A stretch of DNA of 64,000 nt from NCBI GenBank assembly GCA_025450315.1, contig JANWHQ010000091.1, positions 1 through 64,000 on the forward strand. Direction: 5' to 3'. A model generated the notes under the pieces. It was given only the letters and a program-made list of their open reading frames with translations. It searched no databases and had not been told where the DNA came from. A program made the translations under genes and the position numbers. The stretch is from Caulobacteraceae bacterium (lineage in GTDB: Bacteria > Pseudomonadota > Alphaproteobacteria > Caulobacterales > Caulobacteraceae). Below are positions 7,970-16,069 of this stretch, in pieces; the stretch's first letter is position 1, and every line of letters starts with the position of its first letter.

Positions 7970-8962
7970 CTAACGCGCGCTCAGATCGAACCTCAGCAGA
8001 TCGCGCCCGACGATCACCCTGCCCGAATAGAACTTGCGGACCTCCGCCTCTAGACGCTGGGCGGCGTCGGGGGCAGGGCCGATGACGAGGTGGGTCAGGA
8101 TCACCGTCTTCACCCCGGCGGCCGTCGCCATCTTGCCGACCTCCTCCGGGGTCAGATGCTCGCGGCTCATGTGCTCGGCCAGCTCTCCGGCCAGCGGCGT
8201 GGCCCGGGCCGGCCGCGCCGCGCCGCCGCCCGGCAGGAGCACCTCGCTGACCAGCACGTCCGCGCCCTTGGCCAGGCGGGTGACGGCCTCGCTGGGGCCG
8301 GTGTCGCCGGTGAACACCACCGATCCGGCCGGCGTGTCGAACCGGTAGGAAAAGGACATGTCCTTCTTGCCGTCGGGTCCGTAGGAGGGGTGCCCGAAAT
8401 GGGTGTTCTCGACGGCCGTGACCTTCACACGGTCGTCCTGATAGGCGAGGCCGGGGTGATCGATGTCGTGGCCGACGAACATGCCAGCGGCGTCGGGCAG
8501 GCTGGGGATGCCCGCGCGGAAGATCCGTTCCGAAACGCTGAGGTAGTTGATCGCGGCCTTGACCAGGAAGTCGGTGGCCGGCGGGCCGAAGACCTGAACC
8601 GGCGGCTCCGTCCGCCCGCTGAGACCCGTGCCGATCCAGCTGAGGGCGATCAGCGGCTCGAGCCCCGCGGTATGGTCGAGGTGGTGATGGGTGATGAAGA
8701 TGGTGCGGATCGCGGTCACCCGCTCGCCGGCCGCCGCCAGCTGGCGCGCCACCCCGGCGCCGGCGTCGATCAGATAGGGCTTGCCGCCGATGAGGAGCAG
8801 GCTCGCCGGCTCGGAGCGCAACGGATCGGCGGACGGGCCGCCATGCGTGCCCAGCAGTACGATCTCATTGGCCTGGCTCGGCGTCGCCTTGGCCGGCTGC
8901 GCCTGGACCGTTTCGAACATCAGTCCCGCGACCAGCGCGCCGGCAATGAGGAGTTTCAGCAT
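7970..8962 (-). CDS. Secreted metallo-beta-lactamase-fold hydrolase
   Basis: This ~330-aa protein has a signal peptide (MLKLLIAGALVAGLMFETVQA) and the binuclear-zinc motif THHHLDHTAG, followed by VVFTGDTGPSE and LTHLVIGP, which supply the remaining metal ligands. The arrangement resembles RNase Z/arylsulfatase-like MBL-fold hydrolases rather than a classic beta-lactamase. I chose the ATG at 8962 because the signal peptide begins there; the track ORF extends ~98 codons further upstream without support. The substrate is unknown. It converges on piuC with a gap of ~40 bases. Confidence 0.87.
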   Translation of the reverse strand: MLKLLIAGALVAGLMFETVQAQPAKATPSQANEIVLLGTHGGPSADPLRSEPASLLLIGGKPYLIDAGAGVARQLAAAGERVTAIRTIFITHHHLDHTAGLEPLIALSWIGTGLSGRTEPPVQVFGPPATDFLVKAAINYLSVSERIFRAGIPSLPDAAGMFVGHDIDHPGLAYQDDRVKVTAVENTHFGHPSYGPDGKKDMSFSYRFDTPAGSVVFTGDTGPSEAVTRLAKGADVLVSEVLLPGGGAARPARATPLAGELAEHMSREHLTPEEVGKMATAAGVKTVILTHLVIGPAPDAAQRLEAEVRKFYSGRVIVGRDLLRFDLSAR

Positions 8963-9265
8963 CGATTCGTCCCGTCGGTTTCCAGCGCCGTTGCGCGCAC
9001 GGGGCGCGGCCCGTCTGGTGCGGCCATGCCCCGTTTGGCGAACAGCATAGGATGGAACGGGCTGGAATGTGAACCCAATTACACATTCGTCGCTTGGACT
9101 CATCGACGCGCTTTGGGGCGCCCCTGGCGGGGGCCGGCGAAGCAACGGTCGAGCCGCCCCACCTCCGGCCGGAGCCAAAGGAACGACCCGGAGGCGCGCG
9201 GTGCGTAGGATCGGACAATGAGAGGCTTTCGCACAGCGCTGGCCATTGCTGGACAAGCGACCGGC

Positions 9266-9341
9266 TGGCTCCCCGGGTAGGACTCGAACCTACGACAAGT
9301 CGGTTAACAGCCGACTGCTCTACCAGCTGAGCTACCGGGGA
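9266..9341 (-). tRNA. tRNA-Asn (anticodon GTT), CCA encoded
   Basis: Reading the minus strand gives TCCCCGGTAGCTCAGCTGG..., an anticodon loop CTGTTAA (anticodon GTT, Asn), the T-arm GGTTCGAGTCC and the 3' end CCGGGGAGCCA. The 7-bp acceptor stem pairs fully and CCA is encoded. The total is 76 bases. Confidence 0.97.
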
Positions 9342-9407
9342 TCGGCCTTTGCCGGAGGGGCGCCTATAGACTGAGCGCATGATCCGCGCAAGGCGCGTGT
9401 TTGGCCG

Positions 9408-9434
9408 AAAAAATAGCCCGGCGCGAGGCCGGGC
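9408..9434 (-). terminator. Rho-independent terminator (minus strand)
   Basis: GCCCGGC and GCCGGGC form a perfect 7-bp stem around a GCGAG loop. On the minus strand the stem is followed by TATTTTTTC. It most likely ends the transcript of the glycine-zipper gene at 9536-9862. Confidence 0.8.
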
Positions 9435-9497
9435 TTGAAGGAGTTGGTGATGGTGGGGTGTCTTCGGAGAAGACATCGTTAACTTGAGACGAGCCGG

Positions 9498-9512
9498 TTA
9501 ATCCGAGGTTAA
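9498..9512. promoter_or_regulatory. CtrA-type motif TTAA-N7-TTAA
   Basis: The sequence TTAATCCGAGGTTAA matches the full CtrA consensus, and another TTAA lies at 9479-9482. It sits between a terminator and the 3' end of the minus-strand glycine-zipper gene, not in front of an obvious gene, so it may be fortuitous. Confidence 0.35.
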
Positions 9513-9535
9513 CGCCCCCCCGTCCGGTTGACTCA

Positions 9536-9862
9536 TCAGCAACGGTGCGCGTGCGCGCCGATCTGGTGTCCGATGACCGCCCCGCCGCCGGCGCCCAGCA
9601 CCGTGCCCAGCCCGCGCGAGCCGCGGCCGGCCAGCTGGCTGCCGATGATCCCGCCGCCGATCGCGCCCAGCACCGTGCCGGTGTTGGCGGAGGCGTGGTG
9701 CTCGGCCCAGCAGTCGCGCGCGTAGGCGTGGCGATAGCCGGTCCGCACATAGTGATGACGATAATGATGGTGATGGCGCACATAGGCGGTCGCGGGGCTC
9801 GCGGCCGAGAACAGCATCGCCGCCGCGCCGAGCGCGCCGATGGCGGTCTTGAGATTGGTCAT
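9536..9862 (-). CDS. His-rich exported glycine-zipper protein
   Basis: This 108-aa protein has a signal peptide (GALGAAAMLFSAASPATA) and a histidine/tyrosine-rich stretch (YVRHHHHYRHHYVRTGYRH). Its glycine-zipper half (TVLGAIGGGIIGSQLAGRGSRGLGTVLGAGGGAVIG) resembles the 2TM glycine-zipper domains of small envelope proteins. The His-rich part could bind metal, but that is inference. It is transcribed divergently from the alpha/beta hydrolase gene, and its own terminator follows ~100 bases downstream. Confidence 0.8.
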   Translation of the reverse strand: MTNLKTAIGALGAAAMLFSAASPATAYVRHHHHYRHHYVRTGYRHAYARDCWAEHHASANTGTVLGAIGGGIIGSQLAGRGSRGLGTVLGAGGGAVIGHQIGAHAHRC

Positions 9863-9942
9863 TCTCTCCCTCCCTGGAGTTGGGGTCGACCTGCAACAAC
9901 CGCTGGGCCACAGTCGGGTTCCAGACGGACGAGAGTCGGCTC

Positions 9943-10674
9943 ATGGGCGAGGGATCTTCAGGCGCGGCGGCGACCTTCGTGCTGGTGCACGGCGCCTGGC
10001 ACGGCGGCTGGTGCTGGCGGCGGTTGGAAGACCTGCTGCGCGCCCGCGGCCACCGGGTCTTCTCACCCACCCTGACGGGCCTGGCGGACCGCTCGCACCT
10101 GGCGAGCTCGGGCGTGACGCTCTCGACCCATGTCGAGGACGTGGCGCGGCTGATCCGCTGGGAGGGGCTGACGGACGTGGTGCTCTGCGGCCACTCCTAT
10201 GGCGGCATGGTGGTCTCAGGCGTGGCCGAGGCGGCGCCGGCCGGTGCGATCGGCTCGATCGTCTTCCTGGACGCCTTCCTGCCGGCCGACGGACGCAGCC
10301 TGCTCGACTACACCACCTCGGCCGGCCGCGAGGGCGGGCCGATGGTCGAGGAGGGCGAGGCCACGGGCCTGGTCAGCCCGATCCCGGCGGAGGTGTTCGG
10401 CGTCAACGAGGCCGACCGCGCCTGGGTGGACGCCATGTGCACGAAGCAGCCCTACGCCACCTTGACGCAGGGCCTGAAGCTGACCGGCGCGCGCGAGCGG
10501 ATCGCCCGAAAGGCCTATGTGCTGGCCACGGGCTGGGCCAACGCCTCCTTTCCGGTGTTCGCCGAAAAGGTGAAGGGCCTTGCCGACTGGCGCTATTACG
10601 AGGTGGCGTGCGGTCACGACGTGATGCTCGATGCGCCCGAACGGCTGGCCGAGATCCTCGAGGAGTCGATTTGA
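9943..10674 (+). CDS. Alpha/beta hydrolase (EstC/methylesterase-like)
   Basis: This 243-aa enzyme has the oxyanion motif VLVHGAWHGGWCW, the nucleophile elbow CGHSYGGMV and a C-terminal catalytic histidine in CGHDVML. It resembles the small esterases related to plant methylesterases and hydroxynitrile lyases and to bacterial EstC-like carboxylesterases. No signal peptide is seen, so it is probably cytoplasmic. I chose the ATG at 9943, which follows a GAGAG-like site and starts just before the first strand. The substrate cannot be told from sequence. Confidence 0.87.
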   Translation: MGEGSSGAAATFVLVHGAWHGGWCWRRLEDLLRARGHRVFSPTLTGLADRSHLASSGVTLSTHVEDVARLIRWEGLTDVVLCGHSYGGMVVSGVAEAAPAGAIGSIVFLDAFLPADGRSLLDYTTSAGREGGPMVEEGEATGLVSPIPAEVFGVNEADRAWVDAMCTKQPYATLTQGLKLTGARERIARKAYVLATGWANASFPVFAEKVKGLADWRYYEVACGHDVMLDAPERLAEILEESI

Positions 10675-10782
10675 GGCGCAATAGCGGCCGAGCCCGCCTG
10701 AAATTTGCGGCTTTTGCCATTACATGATGCAGACGTCGGACTGCGGGGGCGCAGTCCCCAAGATCGGGATCCAACCGTGACC

Positions 10783-12336
10783 ATGAAGCAAACGTTCGTT
10801 TCCGGCTCCGTGGCCGGTGCTCTGGCGCTGGCGCTCTTGGCGGCCGGCGGCCTTTCGGCCTCGGCGCAGGCCCAGACCGCGGTCACTCGTCCGGCCTCCG
10901 CCGGCGCGCCCGCCGGAATTCCGGTCTCGTTCGCCGACATCGTCCAGCGCGTGGCGCCGGCGGTGGTGTCGATCGACGTCGAGGGCAAGGTCGATCCCAG
11001 CCACATCGCGTTCGGCGGCGCCTCGCCCTTCGGCGGCGGGGACGGAGACGACGAGGACGGCGACAGCGGGAGCCAGGACCAGGGCCAGGGCCAGGGCCAG
11101 GGCCTGCCCTTCGGCTTCTCCGTCCCGGGCGGGGTCCAGCCTCACAAGATGGAGGCCACCGGCTCGGGCTTCTTCATCTCGCCGGACGGCTACATCGTCA
11201 CCAACAACCACGTGGTCGAGGGCGCCGACAAGATCACCGTGCGCACCTCCGACGACCGGTCGCTGACCGCCACCCTGGTGGGCCGCGACTCCGCCACCGA
11301 CCTGGCGGTGATCAAGGTCGACGGCAAGGACTTCCCCTATGTGAACTTCGAGGACCGGGCCAAGCCGCGCGTCGGCGACTGGGTGGTCGCGGTCGGCAAT
11401 CCCTTCAACCTCGGCGGCACGGCCACGGCCGGCATCGTCTCGGCGCTGGGCCGCGGCGCGCCCATCTCGGGCACCAGCTATGTCGACTACATGCAGATCG
11501 ACGCCCCGATCAACCGGGGCAACTCCGGCGGACCGACCTTCGACATGGCCGGCCGCGTGGTCGGGGTGAACACCGCGATCTTCTCGCCCACCGGCGGCTC
11601 GGTCGGCATCGGCTTCGACATCCCCGCGGACGTCGCCGACCAGATCACCCGCCAGCTGATCAGCGGCGGCAAGGTGGTGCGCGGCTATATCGGCGCGACC
11701 GTCCAGGACGTGACGCCGGAGATCTCCGAGAGCCTCGGCCTGCACGGGCGCAAGGGGGCCATCGTCAGCGACCTGACCCCGGGCGGGCCCTCCGAGGCCG
11801 CCGGCGTCAAGCCGGGCGACGTGGTGCTGGCCCTCGACGGCCATGACGTCACCTCGGCCTCCGACCTTACCCGTCAGGTGGCGGTCATCCACGCCGGCGA
11901 GGTCATCCATCTGCAGGTGCGCCGCGACGGCAAGATCCAGGACCTCGACGTCAAGTCGGGCACGCGCCCGTCCGACGCCATCCTGGCCAAGAACGAATAC
12001 AAGGTTCCCGGTCAGGGCGCCGAGCAGGACATCCCCCGCGTTCTGGGCATGCGGCTGGTCCCGCGCACGGACGGCGGCGGCCTCACCGTCCAGGGCGTGT
12101 CCCAGAGCTCCGACGCCGGCGAAAAGGGCGTGCGGCAGGGCGATGTGATCCTGCGCGCGGGCGACCGGAAGACCAATACCGTGGCCGACCTCGCCGGCGC
12201 GGTGGCCGAGGCCCGCCAGGCCGGACGCGAGAACGTGCTGCTGATGATCTCCCACGCCGGCCGCCAGGTCTTCGTGCCGATCAAGCTCGCGGCGGCCAAG
12301 GATCTGGGCAAGGACGCCGACAAGGCCGAGGGCTGA
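10783..12336 (+). CDS. DegP/HtrA-family periplasmic serine protease
   Basis: This 517-aa protein is an HtrA/DegP-type protease-chaperone of the periplasm. A signal peptide ends at ASAQAQ. The catalytic triad is visible as His (TNNHVVEGAD), Asp (SATDLAVIKVD) and Ser (NRGNSGGPTF), followed by two PDZ domains (GYIGATVQDVTPEISESLGL and VLGMRLVPRTDGGGLTVQGV). An acidic Gly/Gln linker (DEDGDSGSQDQGQGQGQG) lies between the signal peptide and the protease domain. I chose the ATG at 10783; an in-frame GTG lies two codons before. A strong terminator follows. Confidence 0.95.
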   Translation: MKQTFVSGSVAGALALALLAAGGLSASAQAQTAVTRPASAGAPAGIPVSFADIVQRVAPAVVSIDVEGKVDPSHIAFGGASPFGGGDGDDEDGDSGSQDQGQGQGQGLPFGFSVPGGVQPHKMEATGSGFFISPDGYIVTNNHVVEGADKITVRTSDDRSLTATLVGRDSATDLAVIKVDGKDFPYVNFEDRAKPRVGDWVVAVGNPFNLGGTATAGIVSALGRGAPISGTSYVDYMQIDAPINRGNSGGPTFDMAGRVVGVNTAIFSPTGGSVGIGFDIPADVADQITRQLISGGKVVRGYIGATVQDVTPEISESLGLHGRKGAIVSDLTPGGPSEAAGVKPGDVVLALDGHDVTSASDLTRQVAVIHAGEVIHLQVRRDGKIQDLDVKSGTRPSDAILAKNEYKVPGQGAEQDIPRVLGMRLVPRTDGGGLTVQGVSQSSDAGEKGVRQGDVILRAGDRKTNTVADLAGAVAEARQAGRENVLLMISHAGRQVFVPIKLAAAKDLGKDADKAEG

Positions 12337-12361
12337 TCGCCTAGATCTCTCCTCCCTGCAG

Positions 12362-12393
12362 CTCCGCCGCGCCCGGCCGCGCGGCGGAGTTTT
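12362..12393 (+). terminator. Rho-independent terminator after the DegP gene
   Basis: CTCCGCCGCG and CGCGGCGGAG form a perfect 10-bp stem with an 8-base loop, followed by TTTT. It lies ~25 bases after the protease stop. Confidence 0.85.
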
Positions 12394-12485
12394 GCTGTGC
12401 GCGACCGCGGTTCGTGTCGGCGCCGAAATGCGTCGGCCCCAATCGCGGTCTGGAAGAAGCAGACCACATGCTGGGGTCCGAACTC

Positions 12486-12950
12486 ATGTCCAGGCGCATC
12501 CTTCTCCCGTTGATCCTCGCCCTCCTGGCGGCCGGCGCGGCCCAGGCCCAGTACGGCGGCGGCGGCATGGGCGGAGGCATGGGAGGCGGAATGGGCGGCG
12601 GAATGGGCGGCGGCGGCCATCGTGGCGGTGGGCGCCGTCAGGCGCCCGATCCGCCGGCCCCGGCGCCGGATCCAGACGAGGCGAGGCCCTCGAGTCATAT
12701 GGCCGCGCTCGACAAGGTTCAGATCACCGGCGTGATCACCCGCCTCGACCCGCAGAACGGGCGGGTGACCATTTCCTACGACGAGGTCGACGCCCTGAAC
12801 TGGCCGGCCGGGACCACGCCCTTCCTGGTGGAGAAGCCGGAGCTGCTGAGGGGCCTGAGCGTGGGCGAGAAGGTCCGCTTCCACCTCGAGAGCCAGCAGA
12901 TTTCCTCGATCGGGCCTATTGGTCCGTCTGCGTCGCCAGGAACGCAATGA
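12486..12950 (+). CDS. Exported CusF-like copper-binding domain protein
   Basis: This 154-aa protein has a signal peptide (RILLPLILALLAAGAAQAQ). A methionine/glycine repeat tract (GGGMGGGMGGGMGGGMGGG) comes next, then a proline-rich linker and a C-terminal CusF-type beta-barrel (VQITGVITRLDPQNGRVTISYDEVDALNWPAGTTPFLV). CusF domains bind Cu(I)/Ag(I) in the periplasm, and the Met repeats could add copper sites. I chose the ATG at 12486, where the signal peptide starts. Its last 35 bases overlap the end of the convergent cytochrome c gene. Confidence 0.78.
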   Translation: MSRRILLPLILALLAAGAAQAQYGGGGMGGGMGGGMGGGMGGGGHRGGGRRQAPDPPAPAPDPDEARPSSHMAALDKVQITGVITRLDPQNGRVTISYDEVDALNWPAGTTPFLVEKPELLRGLSVGEKVRFHLESQQISSIGPIGPSASPGTQ

Positions 12951-13416
12951 CGTCCAGCCGGTCCTGAGGGTTCTTCAGGCCCTGGAAGGTCATCTTGGTC
13001 TGGGGCGCCAGCGAGCGCGGATCGGTCAGCCACTTGTCCAGCGTCGGCGCATCCAGCGTCAGGTCGGCGTTCTTGAAGTCGTCGGAGAACTCGAAGCCCG
13101 GGGTCTGGGCCGCCTTGTGGCCGAACACGCCATAGAGGTTGGGACCGGTCAGGTTCGGCGCGCCCTTGGCGATGGAATGGCATGAGCGGCACTGCGCGAA
13201 CTTGGCCTCGCCCGCCACCGGGTCGCCGGTGTTGAACGGGGCGGGCAGGGCGGCGACGATCGCCTTCTGCGCCGGGGTCTCGCTGGCCGGCGGCGCCGAG
13301 GAGAGATCGAGTGGCGCGGAGGAGGGCATCACCGCCTCCTGGCTGCCGCCCTTGCCGCAGCCTGCCAGCAAGGCGACCGATCCCACGATCGCCAGACCCG
13401 CCAACACCAGACGCAT
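12916..13416 (-). CDS. Lipoprotein c-type cytochrome
   Basis: This 166-aa protein has a lipobox (VALLAGC, Cys20) for lipid anchoring. A mono-haem class I cytochrome c domain follows, with the haem motif CRSCH and an axial Met in QTKMTFQGL. It resembles the membrane-bound cytochrome c552 electron carriers of alphaproteobacteria. I chose the ATG at 13416, where the lipoprotein signal begins; the track start adds 15 unsupported residues. It is convergent with, and overlaps, the CusF-like gene. Confidence 0.9.
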   Translation of the reverse strand: MRLVLAGLAIVGSVALLAGCGKGGSQEAVMPSSAPLDLSSAPPASETPAQKAIVAALPAPFNTGDPVAGEAKFAQCRSCHSIAKGAPNLTGPNLYGVFGHKAAQTPGFEFSDDFKNADLTLDAPTLDKWLTDPRSLAPQTKMTFQGLKNPQDRLDVIAFLATQTDQ

Positions 13417-13631
13417 GTCGCTTCCTCGCTCCTGAACCCGGCCCTGCCGGACGCGGCGCAAGCTAGCGTCCGCGAGGCAAGATGCAATGGCTGGGCCGTG
13501 CGGGAGTCGCGTCCGCGGCGAACTTCGGATTCACCCCACTAGCGACAGGGCCCCTGATTTGGACTAGGCTGCAAGCGCCCGAGCTGACACGGCTTTGGGC
13601 GCTGAATTCATCCAAAGTCTCAGGAAACCCC

Positions 13632-15044
13632 ATGACCGACTTCAAATTGCTCATCAATGGGCGGCTGGTGCCAGGCGCGTCGACCATGGATGTGCTGAAC
13701 CCGGCGACCGAAGAGGTGGTTGCGGCTTGCCCGACCGCCAGCGAGGCGCAGTTGAACGAGGCGGTGGCCGCCGCCAAGGCTGCCTTCCCGGCCTGGTCCA
13801 AGCGTCCGCTGAAGGAGCGCGCCGAGCTCCTCAACAAGCTGGCCGCGGCCATGATGGCCCGCCAGGAGGAGTTCGCCCGTCTGCTCACCCAGGAGCAAGG
13901 CAAGCCCCTGCCGATGGCGATGTGGGAAGTGGGCGGCACCGCCGCCGGCCTGCAGTACTTCGCCTCGCTGGACCTGCCCGAGAAGGTGATCAAGGACGAC
14001 GCCGACTCCAAGATCATCATGCAGCACGCCCCGCTGGGCGTGGTGGCCGCGATCACGCCGTGGAACTTCCCGCTGATCCTGCTGTCGATCAAGGTCGGGC
14101 CGGGCCTCCTGGCCGGCAACACCATGATCTGCAAGCCGGCGCCGACCACGCCCCTGACGACCCTCTTGTTCGGCGAGCTCTGCGCCGAGATCTTCCCGCC
14201 GGGCGTGATCAACGTCATCGCCGACAAGAACGACCTGGGCGCCGCCATCACCGCCCACCCCGACATCGCCAAGGTGGCCTTCACCGGATCGACCGCGACC
14301 GGCAAGAAGGTGATGGCCTCGGCGGCCTCGTCGCTGAAGCGGATCACGCTGGAGCTGGGCGGCAACGACGCGGCCATCGTGCTGGACGACGTCGATCCCA
14401 AGGAAGTGGCCCCCAAGATCTTCGGGGGCGCCACCATGAACTCCGGTCAGGTCTGCCTGGCCATCAAGCGGGTCTACGCGCCCCAGAGCATGTACGACGA
14501 GCTGTGCGACGAGCTGGCCAAGCTGGCCAATGAAGCGGTGATGGGCGACGGCCTGGAGCAGGGGACCCAGCTTGGGCCCATCCAGAACAAGATGCAGTAC
14601 GAGAAGGTGAAGGAGTTCATCGAGGACGGGCGCAAGAACGGCAAGATCATCGCCGGCGGCGACCTGCCCGAGGGCAAGGGCTACTTCATCCCGCCGACCA
14701 TCGTGCGCGATATCCCGCACGACGCTCGGCTGGTCCGTGAGGAGCAGTTCGGCCCGGTGCTGCCGATCCTGGCCTACACCGACCTGGACCAGGCGATCGC
14801 CGAGGCCAACGACAGCGAGTACGGCCTGGGCGGCACCGTCTGGACCAACGACCTGGACCGCGGCAAGGAAGTCGCCTCCCAGATCATGTCGGGCACCATC
14901 TGGGTGAACAAGCACCTGGACCTGCCGTTCGACGTGCCGTTCGGCGGCGCCAAGCAATCGGGTCTCGGGGTGGAATACGGCCAGGAAGGCCTGGAAGAGT
15001 TCACCCAGCAGAAGACCATCAACATGGCCAAGGACCCCCTCTGA
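13632..15044 (+). CDS. NAD(P)-dependent aldehyde dehydrogenase
   Basis: This 470-aa member of the aldehyde dehydrogenase superfamily oxidises an aldehyde to a carboxylate. The expected motifs appear in order: TPWNFPLILLSIKVGP (cofactor-binding region), FTGSTATGKKVM, catalytic Glu in LELGGNDAA, and catalytic Cys in NSGQVCLAIKRV. The true start is the ATG at 13632 (MTDFKLLING); the upstream extension in the ORF track is not family-like. The substrate is uncertain among the lactaldehyde, succinate-semialdehyde and broad-range groups. A terminator follows, so it is probably a single-gene unit. Confidence 0.92.
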   Translation: MTDFKLLINGRLVPGASTMDVLNPATEEVVAACPTASEAQLNEAVAAAKAAFPAWSKRPLKERAELLNKLAAAMMARQEEFARLLTQEQGKPLPMAMWEVGGTAAGLQYFASLDLPEKVIKDDADSKIIMQHAPLGVVAAITPWNFPLILLSIKVGPGLLAGNTMICKPAPTTPLTTLLFGELCAEIFPPGVINVIADKNDLGAAITAHPDIAKVAFTGSTATGKKVMASAASSLKRITLELGGNDAAIVLDDVDPKEVAPKIFGGATMNSGQVCLAIKRVYAPQSMYDELCDELAKLANEAVMGDGLEQGTQLGPIQNKMQYEKVKEFIEDGRKNGKIIAGGDLPEGKGYFIPPTIVRDIPHDARLVREEQFGPVLPILAYTDLDQAIAEANDSEYGLGGTVWTNDLDRGKEVASQIMSGTIWVNKHLDLPFDVPFGGAKQSGLGVEYGQEGLEEFTQQKTINMAKDPL

Positions 15045-15073
15045 GCGACGGCTGCAACCTGACCATTTGACGG

Positions 15074-15109
15074 CCGGCGGCGAGGGCGACCTCGCCGCCG
15101 GTCTGTTTT
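15074..15109 (+). terminator. Rho-independent terminator after the aldehyde dehydrogenase gene
   Basis: CCGGCGGCGAG and CTCGCCGCCGG form an 11-bp perfect stem with a 6-base loop, followed by TCTGTTTTC. It lies ~30 bases after the stop codon. Confidence 0.85.
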
Positions 15110-15145
15110 CGGGGGTCCGTCGCCGGCGCAGTGCGCGCGGGGAGA

Positions 15146-15319
15146 TCAGCCTTCGGCCGGCTTCTCGGCAATGATGATGGGCCGAGGGACGGGGAGGTCG
15201 TCCAGGCTCCGGCCCGATGGCGGGAAGAACCGCCAGTAGAGCCCGGCAAGGGCGGCCATGGGCAGTCCCAGCATCGCCAGGAGCAGCGTCGGCCCGATCG
15301 TTCCCGAACCGCGCGCCAT
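15146..15319 (-). CDS. Small single-pass membrane protein, 57 aa
   Basis: This ORF is too short for the track. It reads MARGSGTIGP, then a hydrophobic helix (TLLLAMLGLPMAALAGLYWRFF), then a proline-rich tail with RPIIIAEKPAEG. It begins two bases after the stop of the next small ORF on the same strand, so the two may be translated together. I do not recognise a family; single-helix proteins like this often act as accessory subunits, but nothing nearby shows the partner. Confidence 0.45.
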   Translation of the reverse strand: MARGSGTIGPTLLLAMLGLPMAALAGLYWRFFPPSGRSLDDLPVPRPIIIAEKPAEG

Positions 15320-15321
15320 GG

Positions 15322-15471
15322 CTAGAGCCCCAAGATCGCCACGACGCTGATCGCGCCGGCGACTGCCGTGACCGTCAGCGCACCCGCCAGCAACACCAGA
15401 TCGATGTTGGTGAACCGGGCCTCCCTGAGGCGGCCGAATGGGCGCCGAGAGCCTCCCGCACGAACCGCCAC
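15322..15471 (-). CDS. Possible small membrane protein, ~49 aa
   Basis: Translated by hand from a GTG at 15471: a basic N terminus (RRPFGRLREARF) followed by a hydrophobic helix (NIDLVLLAGALTVTAVAGAISVVAILGL). It ends two bases before the next small membrane ORF. The frame has no ATG, so the start is uncertain, and GGGGGAG lies close to the chosen GTG. Only the clean helix and the tight spacing support it. Confidence 0.35.
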   Translation of the reverse strand: MAVRAGGSRRPFGRLREARFTNIDLVLLAGALTVTAVAGAISVVAILGL

Positions 15472-15726
15472 GACTCCCCCCGCGCGCCGAGTTGTTTCAG
15501 GAATGTTGCAGACTATTTCGATACTGTCATGAGAATTTCAGCCGGCGGCAAGAAGCTTAACGCCGCCCGTCCCGCAGGGCCAGAGGCGGTCTCGTCGCGT
15601 TCCCGGTCAGGCCGCCGTCTGGTCCAGTCGCCGATCGCGCCGGCCGCGGCGGGGATTCGCGACGACCCTGAAACATGGCGAACAGAAAGCAGCGTTATGT
15701 ATTCGCCGTTCCTAGGGAGGACTCAC

Positions 15727-15996
15727 ATGCGTACCATTCTGCTTCTCGCGGTCGCGACCTTCGCGGCCGGCGCGGCATTCGCCCAGGAAGGCGGCCCACC
15801 GCCCGGCGGCGGCCCATCGCCGGAGATGCGCGCCCTGTTCCAGCAGGTCCGCGAGGCCTGCGCCAACGACATGAAGACCCTGTGCGCCGACAAGACCGGC
15901 CGCGAGGCGATGATGTGCATGCGCCAGAACGCCGACAAGGCGAGCCCGGCCTGCAAGGACGCCATGAGCAAGCTGCCGCCTCCGCGCCAGCCATAG
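15727..15996 (+). CDS. Small exported cysteine-rich-repeat protein
   Basis: This 89-aa protein has a signal peptide (ILLLAVATFAAGAAFA), a Pro/Gly spacer, and one cysteine-rich unit (EACANDMKTLCADKTGREAMMCMRQNADKASPACKDAM). The C-x8-C-x9-C-x11-C-like pattern recalls the GLG1-type Cys-rich repeat seen in small alphaproteobacterial periplasmic proteins. AGGGAGGA gives a strong ribosome binding site for the ATG at 15727. The function is unknown. The convergent hairpin at 16006-16043 follows. Confidence 0.75.
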   Translation: MRTILLLAVATFAAGAAFAQEGGPPPGGGPSPEMRALFQQVREACANDMKTLCADKTGREAMMCMRQNADKASPACKDAMSKLPPPRQP

Positions 15997-16005
15997 GGCT
16001 CGGTC

Positions 16006-16043
16006 CGCGAGGGGCGGCGGCCGAGCGCCTGCCGCCCCTCGCG
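16006..16043. terminator. Hairpin between convergent genes
   Basis: CGCGAGGGGCGGC and GCCGCCCCTCGCG form a perfect 13-bp stem with a 12-base loop between two convergent genes. There is no T-tract on either strand, so its role as a bidirectional terminator or mRNA end stabiliser is inferred. Confidence 0.55.
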
Positions 16044-16069
16044 GGCGCCTTCCCAGATTGGACAGGCCG

